Shown here: piece by piece, positions 43,927-53,901 of the stretch
Layout: the number at the start of each line of letters is the position of its first letter
How positions within the stretch are numbered: position 1 is the first letter of the stretch
Assembly (NCBI GenBank): GCA_002435385.1
Contig: DJMN01000004.1
Span: 1-64,000, forward strand
Direction: 5' to 3'
Source of the DNA: Patescibacteria group bacterium UBA6489
Lineage (GTDB): Bacteria; Patescibacteriota; Gracilibacteria; BD1-5; UBA6164
Length of the DNA stretch: 64,000 nucleotides
Translations under genes and position numbers: made by a program
The notes under the pieces: model-generated
Told to the model about the DNA's origin: nothing
Seen by the model: only the letters and a program-made list of their open reading frames with translations
Database searches by the model: none

Positions 43927-45414
43927 CTACTTTAACTTTAACTTTTTACTCACATCAAAACCTTTACCCCTTACATTTTCTTCCTTCCCAATATTTTTTT
44001 TAACATCTTTTCTTTCATTATCTCATTCATTCTCATTCCTTTCATTACTATTAATATCCTCTTCTTCAATTTTAATTAAATCATTAACCTCTTCTTTCAC
44101 TTCTTCTTTTTTCTCTACCTTTTTTCATTTTTTAGAACTACTACCTTTTATTTTATTATCCACATTGTCAGTTTTCTTTTCATTATTTTTTATTTTCTCA
44201 TCATCATTTCCTTTAACTTTTTCATCTTTTTTATCATCAATTTCCTTTTTAACAGAACTCTTTTTAGCTTTTTTATTTCACTTTCCCTTTAAAATATTTT
44301 TTTTATCACTCTCTTTTAAATCTGTTCTATCTTTTTTATTCTCAACAACATTATCATCACCTTCTTTAACATCTAAATTTTTCACTTCTCAATCACCTAA
44401 ATTATCTAACTCTTTATCTTTTTCAAGATTTTCCACCAATTTATTTTTCTCTTTCTCATTTCATATTTCTTCATCTAATTTTCCAATATTTTCTCCTAAT
44501 ATTCCTTTAACCTCTTCTTTATTATTCATATTTTCGCTTTCATTAACTCCCCCTTTTTTTCCTTCTTTAACGTTATTTTCATCATTTTTCTCTTCTTCTT
44601 TAGTCTCTTTTTTAATTCCATACCCCTTCAAACCAATTTTACTATCATAACTATTTTCCTCTTCATTCTTATTAATATCTTTTGCCTCTCAATCATTTTT
44701 TTCTATTTCATCCGTAGATTCATTCTGATTTATATTTTCTCATGCCTTTTTTTCATTATCAACTTTATCACCTTCATCCTTTTCTATTCACTCATATCCA
44801 ATCTTCACATCAGTTTCATCTAACTTACTATCCATGATTTCTCCCTCTTCACTTTTCTCTGACTTATCACCCTCACCTCAATCCTTTTTTACATATTTCT
44901 CACTTACATATCATCAATTATCATCATCTCAATTTCAATTCTTTATTTTTACATTTTTACTAGCCCAATCACTATCCATAGTTCCTCACTTAATACTACC
45001 AATTGGTTTTTCATCTTCTTTCTTTTCATCTTCTCTAAATCTAGAATTATCTTTGGAAGGAGTAAAAATTAAGTAAAAAAATAACAAAATTCAAATAATA
45101 GGAACAAATATTAAAATAACCCGTTTTCAACTTCTATCTAAATCATGAAATCTCCTAACACCCAAGCAAATAGACGCAAAAACACTAACGATAAGAACTA
45201 CTATAAAGTACATCAAATATAAAGCAGTAATCAATAAAGCTCATAAATCTTGGTTTCATGTATTAAAGATAACCTCTAAACCATATCGTACTAAATATAA
45301 CAATAAAAAAGCTATTAAATAAATAAGAAAAAAATAAAGAACTCAAATAATAAATTGCTTCCTGGTTAATACACCCTTAATTGAAAATAAAGAGAAAGAA
45401 GGTTTTAAATTCAT
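43927..45414 (-). CDS. DUF805 membrane protein with long charged disordered tail, 495 aa
   Basis: The first ~125 residues are a DUF805 domain: MNLKPSFSLFSIKGVLTRKQFI, four hydrophobic segments, and the hallmark RRFHDLDRSGK-x-VILIFVPIIG. The x is CGG; DUF805 proteins usually have SGWW here, so Trp fits. From ~150 to the end the chain is almost all Lys, Glu, Asp and Asn with scattered Gly, low complexity and surely unfolded. Such a fusion is odd; the tail could be a cytoplasmic scaffold. A CGA occurs in LV-x-YGLE. ATG 45414, TAG end. Confidence 0.78.
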
Positions 45415-45525
45415 AATAAAAAAGTCTAGAAAATAAAAATACTCCTAAATAATCTAAAAAATAATCTAAAAAAAGCAAACTTAAATTACCTTTTTAAAAA
45501 ACAAAAAATTAACACAAAAATATAG

Positions 45526-46080
45526 TTAATTTTCAAAGTGAACAGAGTCTGAATCTGTAGAAGATCATAAAAAAATATCTATATACCTATCTCAAGAAAC
45601 TTTACTTTTTAATAGTTCATCATGAAATTCTTCAAAAGGTCAACTAAATATAACAGCCATATATTGTCTAAATACATCTTTTTCCTTCTCCAAAAGATTT
45701 TTTAAATAAGAATCAATACTTTTATCTCAAGAGCCTATGACCCCTGAAAGTTTTTTTTCTTGAAAAATTTTATCATCCTCATCATCTTTAGTTATTTTAT
45801 TAGCTGTTAACGACTTCATATCTATTTTTAAATCTATTGGTCAATCTAAAGTATCATCCACTCATTCTAATGATAAGTCCTCTTCACTATCAATTCTTTT
45901 TTCTTCATCTTCCTCAACTAAGATACCATCTGAATCACCATATCAAAGTTCTGACAAAAGATTATATTTTAATAAATAATCAACATATGATTCAACAGGA
46001 ACAATGACAGAATCAGCTAATTGCTTTTCTTTTGAAGAAATTGTTGAAAAATCATAAGTATCCAAAAAAATTTTTTTCAT
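45526..46080 (-). CDS. Unknown acidic protein, 184 aa
   Basis: Unrecognised. Asp/Glu/Ser-rich with no signal peptide; the N-terminus is MKKIFLDTYDFSTISSKEKQ, the middle is a run of acidic residues (EEDEEKRIDSEED), and the C-terminal part has YLKNLLEKEKDVFRQYMAVIF. A GTG 57 bases upstream would extend it but overlaps the preceding gene. It starts 2 bases after that gene's stop, so the two are coupled. Confidence 0.6.
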
Positions 46081-46082
46081 AA

Positions 46083-46274
46083 CTAATATCTTAAAATATC
46101 TAATAAATCGTTCTCCGTTTTTGCCCTTTCTTCTCACAAAACAAGACTAGCTCATTTATAAATCCCATTAGCACCTTCTTCATGACGACTTTCTAATTCG
46201 CCTAAATTATGAATATGAATAGCGTCAAGAGCATCTCTATCTAAATTTTTCCATGTACCTTTTTCTCCAAACAT
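46083..46274 (-). CDS. Unknown small protein, 63 aa
   Basis: MFGEKGTWKNLDRDALDAIH opens the frame; HIHNLGELESRHEEGANGIY follows. Two TGA glycines join its two halves, after which LLDILRY closes at TAG. Coupled to the 184-aa gene downstream. A longer upstream reading is possible but begins with a hydrophobic piece of doubtful reality. Function unknown. Confidence 0.5.
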
Positions 46275-46425
46275 AATCAGAATTATTAAAAAATAAATAC
46301 AATTAAACCTATACAGTTTAGGAGCATTTATATTTTTGTCAAAAAAATATAAAATTTTATCTGAATCTAGAACTATAAAATAGGGCATAATCTAAAACTA
46401 TATATAAATTTTCTTGAAAAAAAAA

Positions 46426-46453
46426 TTGACAAATATTATTAATCACCTATTAT
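46426..46453 (+). promoter_or_regulatory. Sigma-70-type promoter of the 46539 gene
   Basis: TTGACA (46426-46431), 16-base spacer, TATTAT (46448-46453). It is a textbook promoter, better than those of native genes nearby. Confidence 0.6.
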
Positions 46454-46538
46454 AGCATCATTATAAAACAAAAACACAAACGGTTTATAATTTTTCTGAA
46501 CCTGTTTGAAATAAAAACAAAAACACAAGAGGAATACC

Positions 46539-46910
46539 ATGAAAGAAGCAATAAAAAACCTTATAAATGCCTTTAAAAATTTAGGGAGTGAAGTCGTTTT
46601 ACACAGCCAAAACACTATGGAGTCCCTCCGGCAAAAGGTCAGAACCCATATTGCCCTCCCCGAGGAGTACAAGCTTTTCAGCGAGAAGGCTTTCGGTTGG
46701 ATAATCTTCGGTCTAAAGGAGAATAACCCACAAAAGAATAAGAGACTATTGTGGGGAATGGCAATAGGATCGGTAGTATCCGTCCTTATTCTTAAATTTA
46801 TGCTCCCCATACTGATAGCCATCTCTTTCATACTCGGTGCGTTGTGCACCGCCGTACTATCGATGATTCTGTTAGTCATCATATTCAAGGTCATCTATAG
46901 TATAGCATGA
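46539..46910 (+). CDS. Standard-code-type membrane protein gene ending at TGA, 123 aa
   Basis: The soluble N-terminal ~65 residues (MKEAIKNLINAFKNLGSEVV) are followed by two to three membrane segments (WGMAIGSVVSVLILKFM, ILIAISFILGALCTAVLSMI). Six Gly codons, none TGA; one CGG codon in SL-x-QKV. AGAGGA Shine-Dalgarno, strong promoter, GC-rich composition. The frame meets TGA at 46908-46910 followed by two hairpins, the second a good terminator. The natural stop is thus TGA; under the cell's own code, translation would run on 39 codons through the terminator to TAA at 47024. This is the clearest sign of standard-code ancestry. Confidence 0.8.
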   Translation: MKEAIKNLINAFKNLGSEVVLHSQNTMESLRQKVRTHIALPEEYKLFSEKAFGWIIFGLKENNPQKNKRLLWGMAIGSVVSVLILKFMLPILIAISFILGALCTAVLSMILLVIIFKVIYSIA

Positions 46911-46916
46911 TTAAAA

Positions 46917-46950
46917 GGCAAACGACTAATTCCGATTTGGTTGTTTGCCC
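46917..46950 (+). terminator. First hairpin after the 46539 gene
   Basis: GGCAAACGAC / GTTGTTTGCC with a 13-base loop, no T tract of its own. Confidence 0.5.
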
Positions 46951-46963
46951 TCCGTTCAACAAG

Positions 46964-46988
46964 AAGCAGGACTCCCAGTCCTGCTTTT
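46964..46988 (+). terminator. Terminator of the 46539 gene
   Basis: AAGCAGGACT, CCC, AGTCCTGCTT, then TT. GC-rich, perfect stem. Confidence 0.85.
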
Positions 46989-47109
46989 AGTATGCTTAAA
47001 TTATCTACTACAATTAAATATTAAGAAATATAAATCCTGCAACACATATATTGACATCACTATCCTAAAAAGTAATATAATTCCCAATAATTCTTTACTT
47101 ATATATACC

Positions 47110-47587
47110 ATGTTAAACGAAACAACAGTGTTAAAATAAAGCACTATAAATAAACTTCAGGAAAAGTTTGATATTTTAAAAGAACTGTATACAAATTTAT
47201 CAATCTCTAAAGAAACAGCTTCAATTATAGCAAAAAACATATCAAAAATAGATGCAATTTTAGAAATTCAACAACTTTGATATATTCAACATGTACTAGA
47301 TACTACCTCAAAAATAGAAAAATATTATTTAACAACAGAATGAATATTATCTCTATCTGAAGTATTTACTCTACTACCAAGAATTTATCAACCTAAAAAT
47401 TGAAGAATATTGATTTGAATTAACCGATGAACATAAAAATGCTCTAAAATACATACATGGAGAATGACTTGATTATAACTCCCAAAAAAGAATACAATGA
47501 CCACTTTCCTCATTTATACATATTTGTGATACATTAAGTGCTAGATTATGGCATAAATTTCCTAAAAATAATAAAAACAAGTGGTAA
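47110..47587 (+). pseudogene. Decayed native gene, HD-domain-like remnant
   Basis: With UGA as Gly, the pieces MLNETTVLK, then LQEKFDILKELYTNLS to TLLPRIYQ, then KIEEYGFELTDEHKNALKYI to SARLWHKFPK line up in order. They are broken by a TAA at 47137 and by a frameshift near 47390. The last part (HGEGLDYN, IQGPLSSFIHICDTLSARLW) resembles the end of HD-type phosphohydrolases. It sits between two standard-code genes, so it may have been damaged by, or be simply tolerant of, their arrival. Confidence 0.6.
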
Positions 47588-47603
47588 AAATAATATTTTA
47601 AAT

Positions 47604-47634
47604 TTGACAAAATTGAAATACCGCGCAATATATC
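47604..47634 (+). promoter_or_regulatory. Promoter of the 47674 gene
   Basis: TTGACA at 47604-47609 and a TATATC/TATAAT-like region ~19-24 bases further. The following leader ACAAAAACACAAGGAG is shared with the 46539 gene. Confidence 0.5.
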
Positions 47635-47673
47635 ATATAATAAAACTTACAAACAAAAACACAAGGAGCCAAA

Positions 47674-47940
47674 ATGCTTACTACAACTACCCCCAGCATC
47701 GACACAGAATTAGACCTGTTCCAATACTGTTGTTTTATGTTTATCCGCAATTACGGCTTATTTCTACTGTATATCGCAATCGGCTTAACAACACCTGTAA
47801 CGTCTGCAATATCAACAGTAGGTTGCGGTGCTTTGGGCATTTTCCTATTCTGTTACACACTGCAAGAAAGAGTAATAAAGGCTGGATGGAAATTCAGACT
47901 AACAAAAAAATTAATCAAAACTGTCAGCTTTAAGCAGTAA
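47674..47940 (+). CDS. Standard-code-type small membrane protein, 88 aa
   Basis: Two membrane segments (NYGLFLLYIAIGLTTPV and AISTVGCGALGIFLFCYTL) and a basic tail (KFRLTKKLIKTV), so probably inner-membrane with a cytoplasmic C-terminus. Six Gly codons, all GGN. AAGGAG Shine-Dalgarno, TTGACA promoter, TAA stop and a GC-rich terminator. No family recognised. The upstream leader matches that of 46539, so the two genes form a related pair. Confidence 0.78.
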   Translation: MLTTTTPSIDTELDLFQYCCFMFIRNYGLFLLYIAIGLTTPVTSAISTVGCGALGIFLFCYTLQERVIKAGWKFRLTKKLIKTVSFKQ

Positions 47941-47970
47941 CCTTGATGAACACAAAAAAGGAGAATTATA

Positions 47971-48003
47971 AAAACATCTCTTGGGGGCCCCAAGAGATGT
48001 TTT
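47971..48003 (+). terminator. GC-rich terminator of the 47674 gene
   Basis: AAAACATCTCTTGGGG pairs with CCCCAAGAGATGTTTT around one to three bases. Preceded by AAGGAG with no following start codon. Confidence 0.85.
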
Positions 48004-48040
48004 GCATCCAAAAAGTAAATATATAAGCAAAATAATATAA

Positions 48041-48307
48041 CTACACTTTTAAACTATGCATTTCCTTAAAGAATTTATTGAACTTATTAAATATATCTAT
48101 TCTAATCATAGAATCCATGAATCATGGATCTGCAGTTCTAAGAAACCCCATAATTGATAATATATCTGACCTTAAATTAGAAATATTTTCAATATGCTCT
48201 TTTGTAAGACTTTTTTTTACAACAGGATTAACAGGAAAAATTAGATTTAAAGAAGTCAAAGCATCAACCACCAAATCCCATATAACATTTTCATCTAACC
48301 TCAACAT
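48041..48307 (-). CDS. Unknown small protein, 88 aa
   Basis: MLRLDENVIWDLVVDALTSL opens the frame; the chain is helical and soluble. One TGA (ADP-Gly-F) separates the last 28 residues, which a standard reading would lose. It ends at TAG. It follows the 70-aa gene in the same direction with 12 bases between. No family recognised. Confidence 0.5.
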
Positions 48308-48319
48308 AAACGCTTTTTT

Positions 48320-48532
48320 TTAAGAACAAACATTATACTCAGCCCTCTCTAATTTAACACCTAACTTAAAAAGCTTATGTTTAAGCTCAGAAGACTCAAA
48401 CTGTAAAATATTAGAAGTATTCTTCTTAGTAAACTCACAAACTCTTGCCTCTCTATTTACTAGACCTTTTTCTCTTTCCAATTTTAAAAATATAGGATTT
48501 CAATGAGTCATCCCCTCATAATTTCCATTCAT
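48320..48532 (-). CDS. Unknown small protein, 70 aa
   Basis: MNGNYEGMTHGNPIFLKLER opens it; helical, basic and Leu-rich at the end (ELKHKLFKLGVKLERAEYN). One TGA glycine. No family. It lies 18 bases after the stop of the 132-aa gene, so the three small genes may form a cluster. Confidence 0.5.
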
Positions 48533-48550
48533 ATTTATTTTATAAAAAAA

Positions 48551-48949
48551 TTAATTTTCAAACATTACTCTCTTAGAAACCACAGTCATTAAATCATCTA
48601 TAGATAAACGATCTTCTCATCCAACCTTTTGCTCTAATAAATCATCATAAAACCATTCATCTTCTGGTAAGTAACTATAATTAGGTACATTTAAGAAAGC
48701 TTCTTCCTGTCTACTCATTTCTTCTCTTAAACGATTATCAATAAAATTATTTCATGTGGATAACATTCAAGATAACTCTATATATTCTTTTCTATTCAGA
48801 AGAACCTCTTTTTCTCCATTATATCAATAATCTGATAGAATACCTGATATTTCTCATATAACAGAATCCTCAACTTGAGATATAGATAAATATGGATGAT
48901 TAAAATCAAAATCAGAAGGAATAGTATCTAAAATAAGAGTTTTTGGCAT
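48551..48949 (-). CDS. Unknown acidic protein, 132 aa
   Basis: MPKTLILDTIPSDFDFNHPY opens the frame; acidic, with EWFYDDLLEQKVGGEDRLSI near the end. Five TGA glycines. Its general make-up (KTLILDT start, acidic, YDDLL) recalls the 184-aa gene at 45526-46080 (KKIFLDTYDF), which hints that both belong to one local family. Cytoplasmic. Function unknown. Confidence 0.5.
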
Positions 48950-48984
48950 TTTTTCTCACATAAAATAATAACTTAAAAAATAAA

Positions 48985-49414
48985 TTATCTCTTATGATAT
49001 AAGATATTAATTCAAAGTCAAAAAAATAGGTTCTTTTCTACTCTGATTCTATATACTTCATCTAAATCTAGATTATCTAAAGCATCATAAAAGTCTTCTC
49101 TTAAGATACTTGCTTCTTATAAAATTCTGAAAATATTTGATTGTGTCTTAGCCTTTTGCTTCTTGTCCTAGATAATATTTATCTACTAATCAAATTGGAG
49201 TACCACAAATTTCAGCTAAGCTTTGTACATATCATTTATTAATGTATGGATTATATCAATTTATCTTTTTATATTGATTTAATAGTGAAAAATGCCAGAT
49301 CCAATAATCAAGTTTTTCTTTTGTTGTTCAATCTATTATTGATAATACTTCTGATGTTTTTATTTCTGTTATTAATGAAGCTCTACAAAGCAAAGCCTTA
49401 GAAAATTCTCTAGA
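48985..49414 (-). pseudogene. Gene remnants without start codons
   Basis: Two open pieces on the minus strand read well with UGA as Gly but have no start and sit in different frames: 49414-49148 (REFSKALLCRASLITEIKTS to VDKYYLGQEAKG) and ~49124-48985 (EASILREDFYDALDNLDLDE to LYHKR). They look like the end of one decayed gene of unknown family. Confidence 0.45.
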
Positions 49415-49455
49415 TTAATTTTTTGAAAAATTAGATAATATTTTCAATAATAAAA

Positions 49456-50349
49456 TTACTTAAAAACTTCTTTTACAATATCTATATTTTTATAAAAAGT
49501 TTCATTTTTTTCAGAACCTGTTTCACTATATTCTACATTCTCAACTGGACAATAAAGTTTTTCTAATTTTGAAAAAACTTTTACTTTTCGAAATAAGTCC
49601 AGATCAGGGGAATTATATACATTCAAAATATCTTTTAAGAATTTATCATTTCTTGAATTTGTAAAATCAGCAAGTAATGTAAAATCCTTTACAAAAGAAT
49701 CAATTCAAATATCTCAAAAATCAATAATTCAAAGTCTATCATTTAAATCATCCCATAGCATATTAAAGTAAAAAATATCAGCATGAACTGTTCATCTTTG
49801 ATTCTTAAAATTATCATTATTATTTTTAAACTCATTTAAAAAGTTTTTGATATTTTCTTGTACTTTTTCTTCAATTTCTGGAAAAATATACTTTTTTACT
49901 TTTTTAACTAAATCTAAGAATCATTCCTTATGAAAAAAACATCTATACTTATTTGGCGTTTTGTTATCTAAAATTATACCATGCATTTTTTTTAAGAACA
50001 TTCACAAATCTCTAGCTATTTTCTGTCTTTTATCCTCATTAAGATTATCAAAGAATTCCTCAGTTAGATGTGTTCACAAAATTTTTTTATATCCTAGAAC
50101 TTTATCCCCCATATATTCAATCTTTGGTATATTTATAGGTAAATTATTACCAAATTTATCCAAGAATATTTTTTCTCTCTGTAGCTCTTTCCATGTGTTA
50201 TCATTTCTTCTAGGTATTTTGAAAATCCATTCATTATTAATTGTATAAACATAACTATCAAATCATTCACTATGATATTCCCAAGAATCAATTTTATTTC
50301 AAAATAACTCTTCAATTTTTCTTAAATTTTTTTGATGTTCATCAGTCAT
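49456..50349 (-). CDS. Aminoglycoside phosphotransferase (APH)-like kinase, 297 aa
   Basis: APH/choline-kinase fold. N-lobe: SYVYTINNEWIFKIPRR with the ATP-binding Lys. The catalytic loop is VHADIFYFNMLWDD (Asp general base plus Asn), then GIIDFGDIGI with the metal Asp. Its substrate may be a sugar, an amine or an antibiotic; short APH-like proteins often have household roles. One CGA (LDLF-x-KVKV). It ends at TAA. Glycines in the DFGD motif are TGA-coded. Confidence 0.85.
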
Positions 50350-50581
50350 AATATTTTTCTAAAAAAATAAAGGTCGAACTCAATTTCTAACAAATCAACA
50401 AATAAAGAAATTTGTAAAGAGAAATTTGAACAGACCATTAGAATAATAATATTAATAATTTTATTATTTTCAATGACTTTTTATTTTTTTAGAAGAATTT
50501 ACTCATGTTTTTTCTCTTTTTGGTAATTTATTTTGCAGAGACCTCAATAAAATATTTACTTATATTAAATTATATGAACAG

Positions 50582-51210
50582 TTAAAATATATTTTGCTCA
50601 ATAAAACTCCCCAACTCCTTTCATAAAATCACATTACTCTCTGCACTAAGATGAACTCAATCAACCAAAGAAGATTCAACCACCTTTGAAGAATCAAAAA
50701 AATAAACTCAATTTTTCTTTGCCATTTTTTCAATTAAATCAGGTAACTCTCTATTCAAAACTGGACCAGTTCAACTAAACATAGAATTTTCTTTTAATCA
50801 CTCTTCTTTTATATAAGGAGGAGCAATATAAATAATTTTTGGAATACTCTTATTTTTCTCTTCACATATTTCTTTAACCACACCCATATAACTCTCTAAA
50901 TCAGAAACTATTTCTTCTGATGTTTTATTTGCTTTATTGTTTGTATCATTTGTTCAGAGAAATATTATCAATACATCTACTGGTAAATATTTAGGAAAAT
51001 TGACCGAAATTGTTTGAGTCCATCTTTTCATTCTGCATAAGGATTCTCTCATTTAGCCATTCTACTCCTCAATCATTCCCCTATAACAAGGTATCTCTCT
51101 CAAAGTTCTTTTTGCATGACTTTTGTGAACCTAGTATTTTCATCATATCTATCTCATTGTGGAATTTTTCACCAAGTAAGAGAGTCTCAGTAGCATAATA
51201 TTTTTTTCAT
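50582..51210 (-). pseudogene. SGNH/GDSL hydrolase gene with one-base frameshift
   Basis: A GDSL-type esterase or acyl hydrolase by CYGDSLTWGK (nucleophile Ser), then GLRSRMAKGENPYAEG, IIFLGTNDTN (block III Gly-x-Asn) and DGVHLSAE (Asp-x-x-His). The frame breaks near 51007-51009, where GLKQF is followed after one missing base by SVNFPKYLPVDV. An extra T in the run (rc of AAA at 51007-51009) restores a single 209-residue protein ending at TAA. This may be decay, a phase-variable tract or a sequencing error. Confidence 0.8.
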
Positions 51211-51266
51211 GGGGTTAACTAAAAAATTTCTAAAACAAAAGATTTAATAGAAATAAAACTAAATTA

Positions 51267-52484
51267 TTAACTATAATTTTCTAACAACATATCATTTAAT
51301 AATAAAATATTTTTACAACCAATTACTGACGTATTTCTACGAATAGATACATCCATATTATTTTCTTTAACAATCTCTACAATTACTTCTATATTATTTA
51401 TAAAATAATCATATAAGATTTTTGAATCAAGAATTTCATATAAAAAATCTTCATCCATATTTACTCTTCTTAACTCTTTATTAGCTGACGTATAATCATT
51501 TAAAAGAACAAAATACATTATTTTCTCTATATCATTTAATTCTTTAAATTCTATCAATGGAAGAAAACTATTTATTTTCTTATTAATATCTTTTATTTTA
51601 GCTCTTGAGTTTCTATCTTTAAATATATTTTGAAACCTACTAAGACAATAAAGAAAATTTAATTTTGAACAATTATTAAAGTCAATTTCATCATTTAATC
51701 TACTATAAACTGTTCATATAAGACTATACTTACCATTCATAATCAACAAATCTTCTATCTTATTTAACTTCTTATTAAATTCTTTCCTTTTCAATAATTT
51801 TTTAAGTAAAAGAATACCTATTATTAATCAAATTGTATCTATCTCTACATGAATAATTTGAAAATAATTAGGTGTAGAAAGAAGCTTTTTTCATACCGAT
51901 AAATCACACTCCATACCATCAACTTTACTTAATTCTAAAATAAAATCATCTAACTGAAATCTATATATATAATCTAAGTAATCCTGATCAATTACTCCAT
52001 CATAATGAATTAGTAAATTTCTTCTCTTTTTGAATTCCAAAAAGCCTTTATAAACCTCATCTCAAATTATAGAACGTAAATTAACTCACAATTTGTCTTT
52101 TCAAACACTTTTTATTATATCCTCTATATTAACCTTATAATCAATTCACAACTCCTTCGCAATATCTCTTATAAACAACTCAAAAATAGAAAAATAACTA
52201 ATAATAAACGATTTTATTAAAATATTCAACTCAATACCTGAATTATTTATATTCTGTATCCTTGAGAATATATTTCACATACTTTTATTATCTAAAATCA
52301 TTCTTAATTTTTCTTGTTCCGACTTTAAATTTTTAAATTTATCACTTAGAGCAACATCATTCAAAGAATCTCTATCATCACTAATTTTTCAAGAGTGACT
52401 AGAAATAATATCCCATTGTAATGAAAAATTAACAAAAGAATTAACTAAGTATTCATCTAATAAACTATAATAATTACTACTCAT
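51267..52484 (-). CDS. HEPN-domain-like protein, 405 aa
   Basis: Helical protein. The centre has KRRNLLIHYDGVIDQDYLDY (~195-215), the R-x4-6-H pattern of HEPN RNases of the MAE_28990 type, followed by SVGKKLLSTPNYFQIIHVEI. The N-terminal ~190 residues are helical, as are the C-terminal ~170. HEPN proteins of this class are mostly uncharacterised and often act in defence. No partner gene is evident here. TAA end. Confidence 0.65.
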
Positions 52485-52623
52485 AAATATTTTTAAATTT
52501 TACTAATTAAACAGTTAATATTAATATATTCCTATAAAATAAAAAGTCCAAACAAAAAAATCCCTTTCCTTTTATATAAGGAAAGAGCTAGAAATGGGGT
52601 ATAAAAATCCTCTTCCTACTTGT

Positions 52624-52654
52624 CCCTCTCCTCTAAGGAGAGGCTAGGTGAGGT
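52624..52654. repeat. Interspersed hairpin repeat, copy A
   Basis: CCCTCTCCTCTAAGGAGAGG followed by CTAGGTGAGGTC. GC-rich palindrome in an AT-rich gap. Same pattern as copies B-D. Confidence 0.7.
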
Positions 52655-52686
52655 CTACAAAGAAAAATAAGGGATTAAGAAAGGTC

Positions 52687-53901
52687 TTACTCAAACCTCA
52701 AAGCATCAATCGGCTTCATCTTCGCAGCCTTCCTTGCAGGTCAAACTCCAAAAATAACACCAGTCCCCCCAGAAAACAACACCGCAACCATCAAAGTATT
52801 AAAATTCAACAAAGCAGGAACATTAAACTTCTGCAATCACACAATCACTCACCAACTAAACAAAACTCAAATCGCACACCCAAACAAACCAAGCACAATA
52901 GACTCAGTCAAAAACTGCATCATTATATCCTTATGCCTAGCTCAAATAGCCTTACGAATACCAATCTCACGAGTCCTCTCAGACACAGAAACAAGCATTA
53001 TATTCATAACACCAATACCTCAAACAAGCAAAGAAATCGCTCAAATACCTCATAAAGCTAACTGTAACATACCAGTAACAGTCAAAATCTGCTCCATCAT
53101 AACCTCTGTTGATAAAACCTGAAACAAAGCATCATCCATATGACTAGCTCATTGCCACTTAAGCAAAGTATACTTTACAAGCTTTACAGCCTCAGAAGAT
53201 AAAATACTATCATCTATCTCAAAAACAATATAAGGATAAAAAGGATTAGAAGTAATCTTTTGCTGAGCAGTAGTTATTGGAATCAAAGTAGTCTTTATAT
53301 CAACTAATCATCATCACTGAGGCTCAGTAACTCAAACTATAGTAAAATACTGATCAGCAATAAGAATCTCTTTCCCCAAAACCTCAGAAGGAGAAACTCA
53401 AAAATAAGCCTCAACAGTATTTTCACTCATAACAGTGACATTACTATAATTCTTTAAATCATAATCATTAAGTCACCTTCCAACAACCAATTTCAATCAC
53501 TCAATCCCCATATACTCCTTACTTCAAGCAATAATCCTAACATCAGACATCTTCTCTCACTTTATCATAACAGTCTCAAAAATCTCCGCAATAGGAGTTA
53601 TCTTTGTAACAAACCCCATAGAATCAGCAAAAAAAGATATATCACTATCAGTAAATCAAGGAATTTCAGTCTGCCTCTGAGGATTAAAAGGATTAAAAGA
53701 CTTTCAAGCAACAACAGTGATAGTATTAGTAGTTGCAGCCTCAAACTCTCAAAGCACCTGATCTTTCAATCACTCACCAACAGAAAATAAAACAGTCACA
53801 GAAAACACTCAAATAACAAGTCAGAGAATACTTAAAAAAGCCCTCATCTTATTTGAACGAAGATTTTGTAATGCCTGTATTATATTCTGTATAAATCACA
53901 T
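52687..53901 (-). CDS. MacB/FtsX-type ABC transporter permease, 404 aa
   Basis: N-terminal TM (LRSNKMRAFLSILGLVIGVF), a ~230-residue periplasmic MacB-core domain, then three TMs with GGIGVMNIMLVSVSERTREI and GIRKAIGARHKDI, the coupling region of the MacB family. It works with the ATPase just upstream (one-base overlap) and the HlyD-like adaptor. It exports peptides or other amphipathic substrates; in a monoderm CPR cell no TolC is expected. Ends at TAA. Confidence 0.92.

Noticed and set aside
44165..45076. Long plus-strand frames rich in Ser/Phe opposite the DUF805 gene
   Set aside because: They are antisense shadows of the Lys/Glu-rich tail, whose AAA and GAA codons read as TTT and TTC on the other strand.
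46439..46894. Minus-strand frame overlapping the 46539 gene
   Set aside because: The plus-strand frame has promoter, Shine-Dalgarno and terminators; the minus frame has none.
47538..47933. 131-aa plus-strand frame overlapping the 47674 gene
   Set aside because: Out of phase with the gene that has the AAGGAG site and terminator, and no sensible composition.
52648..53055. Plus-strand 135-aa Asn/Ser/His-rich frame
   Set aside because: Antisense to the ABC permease, which is fully supported by motifs.
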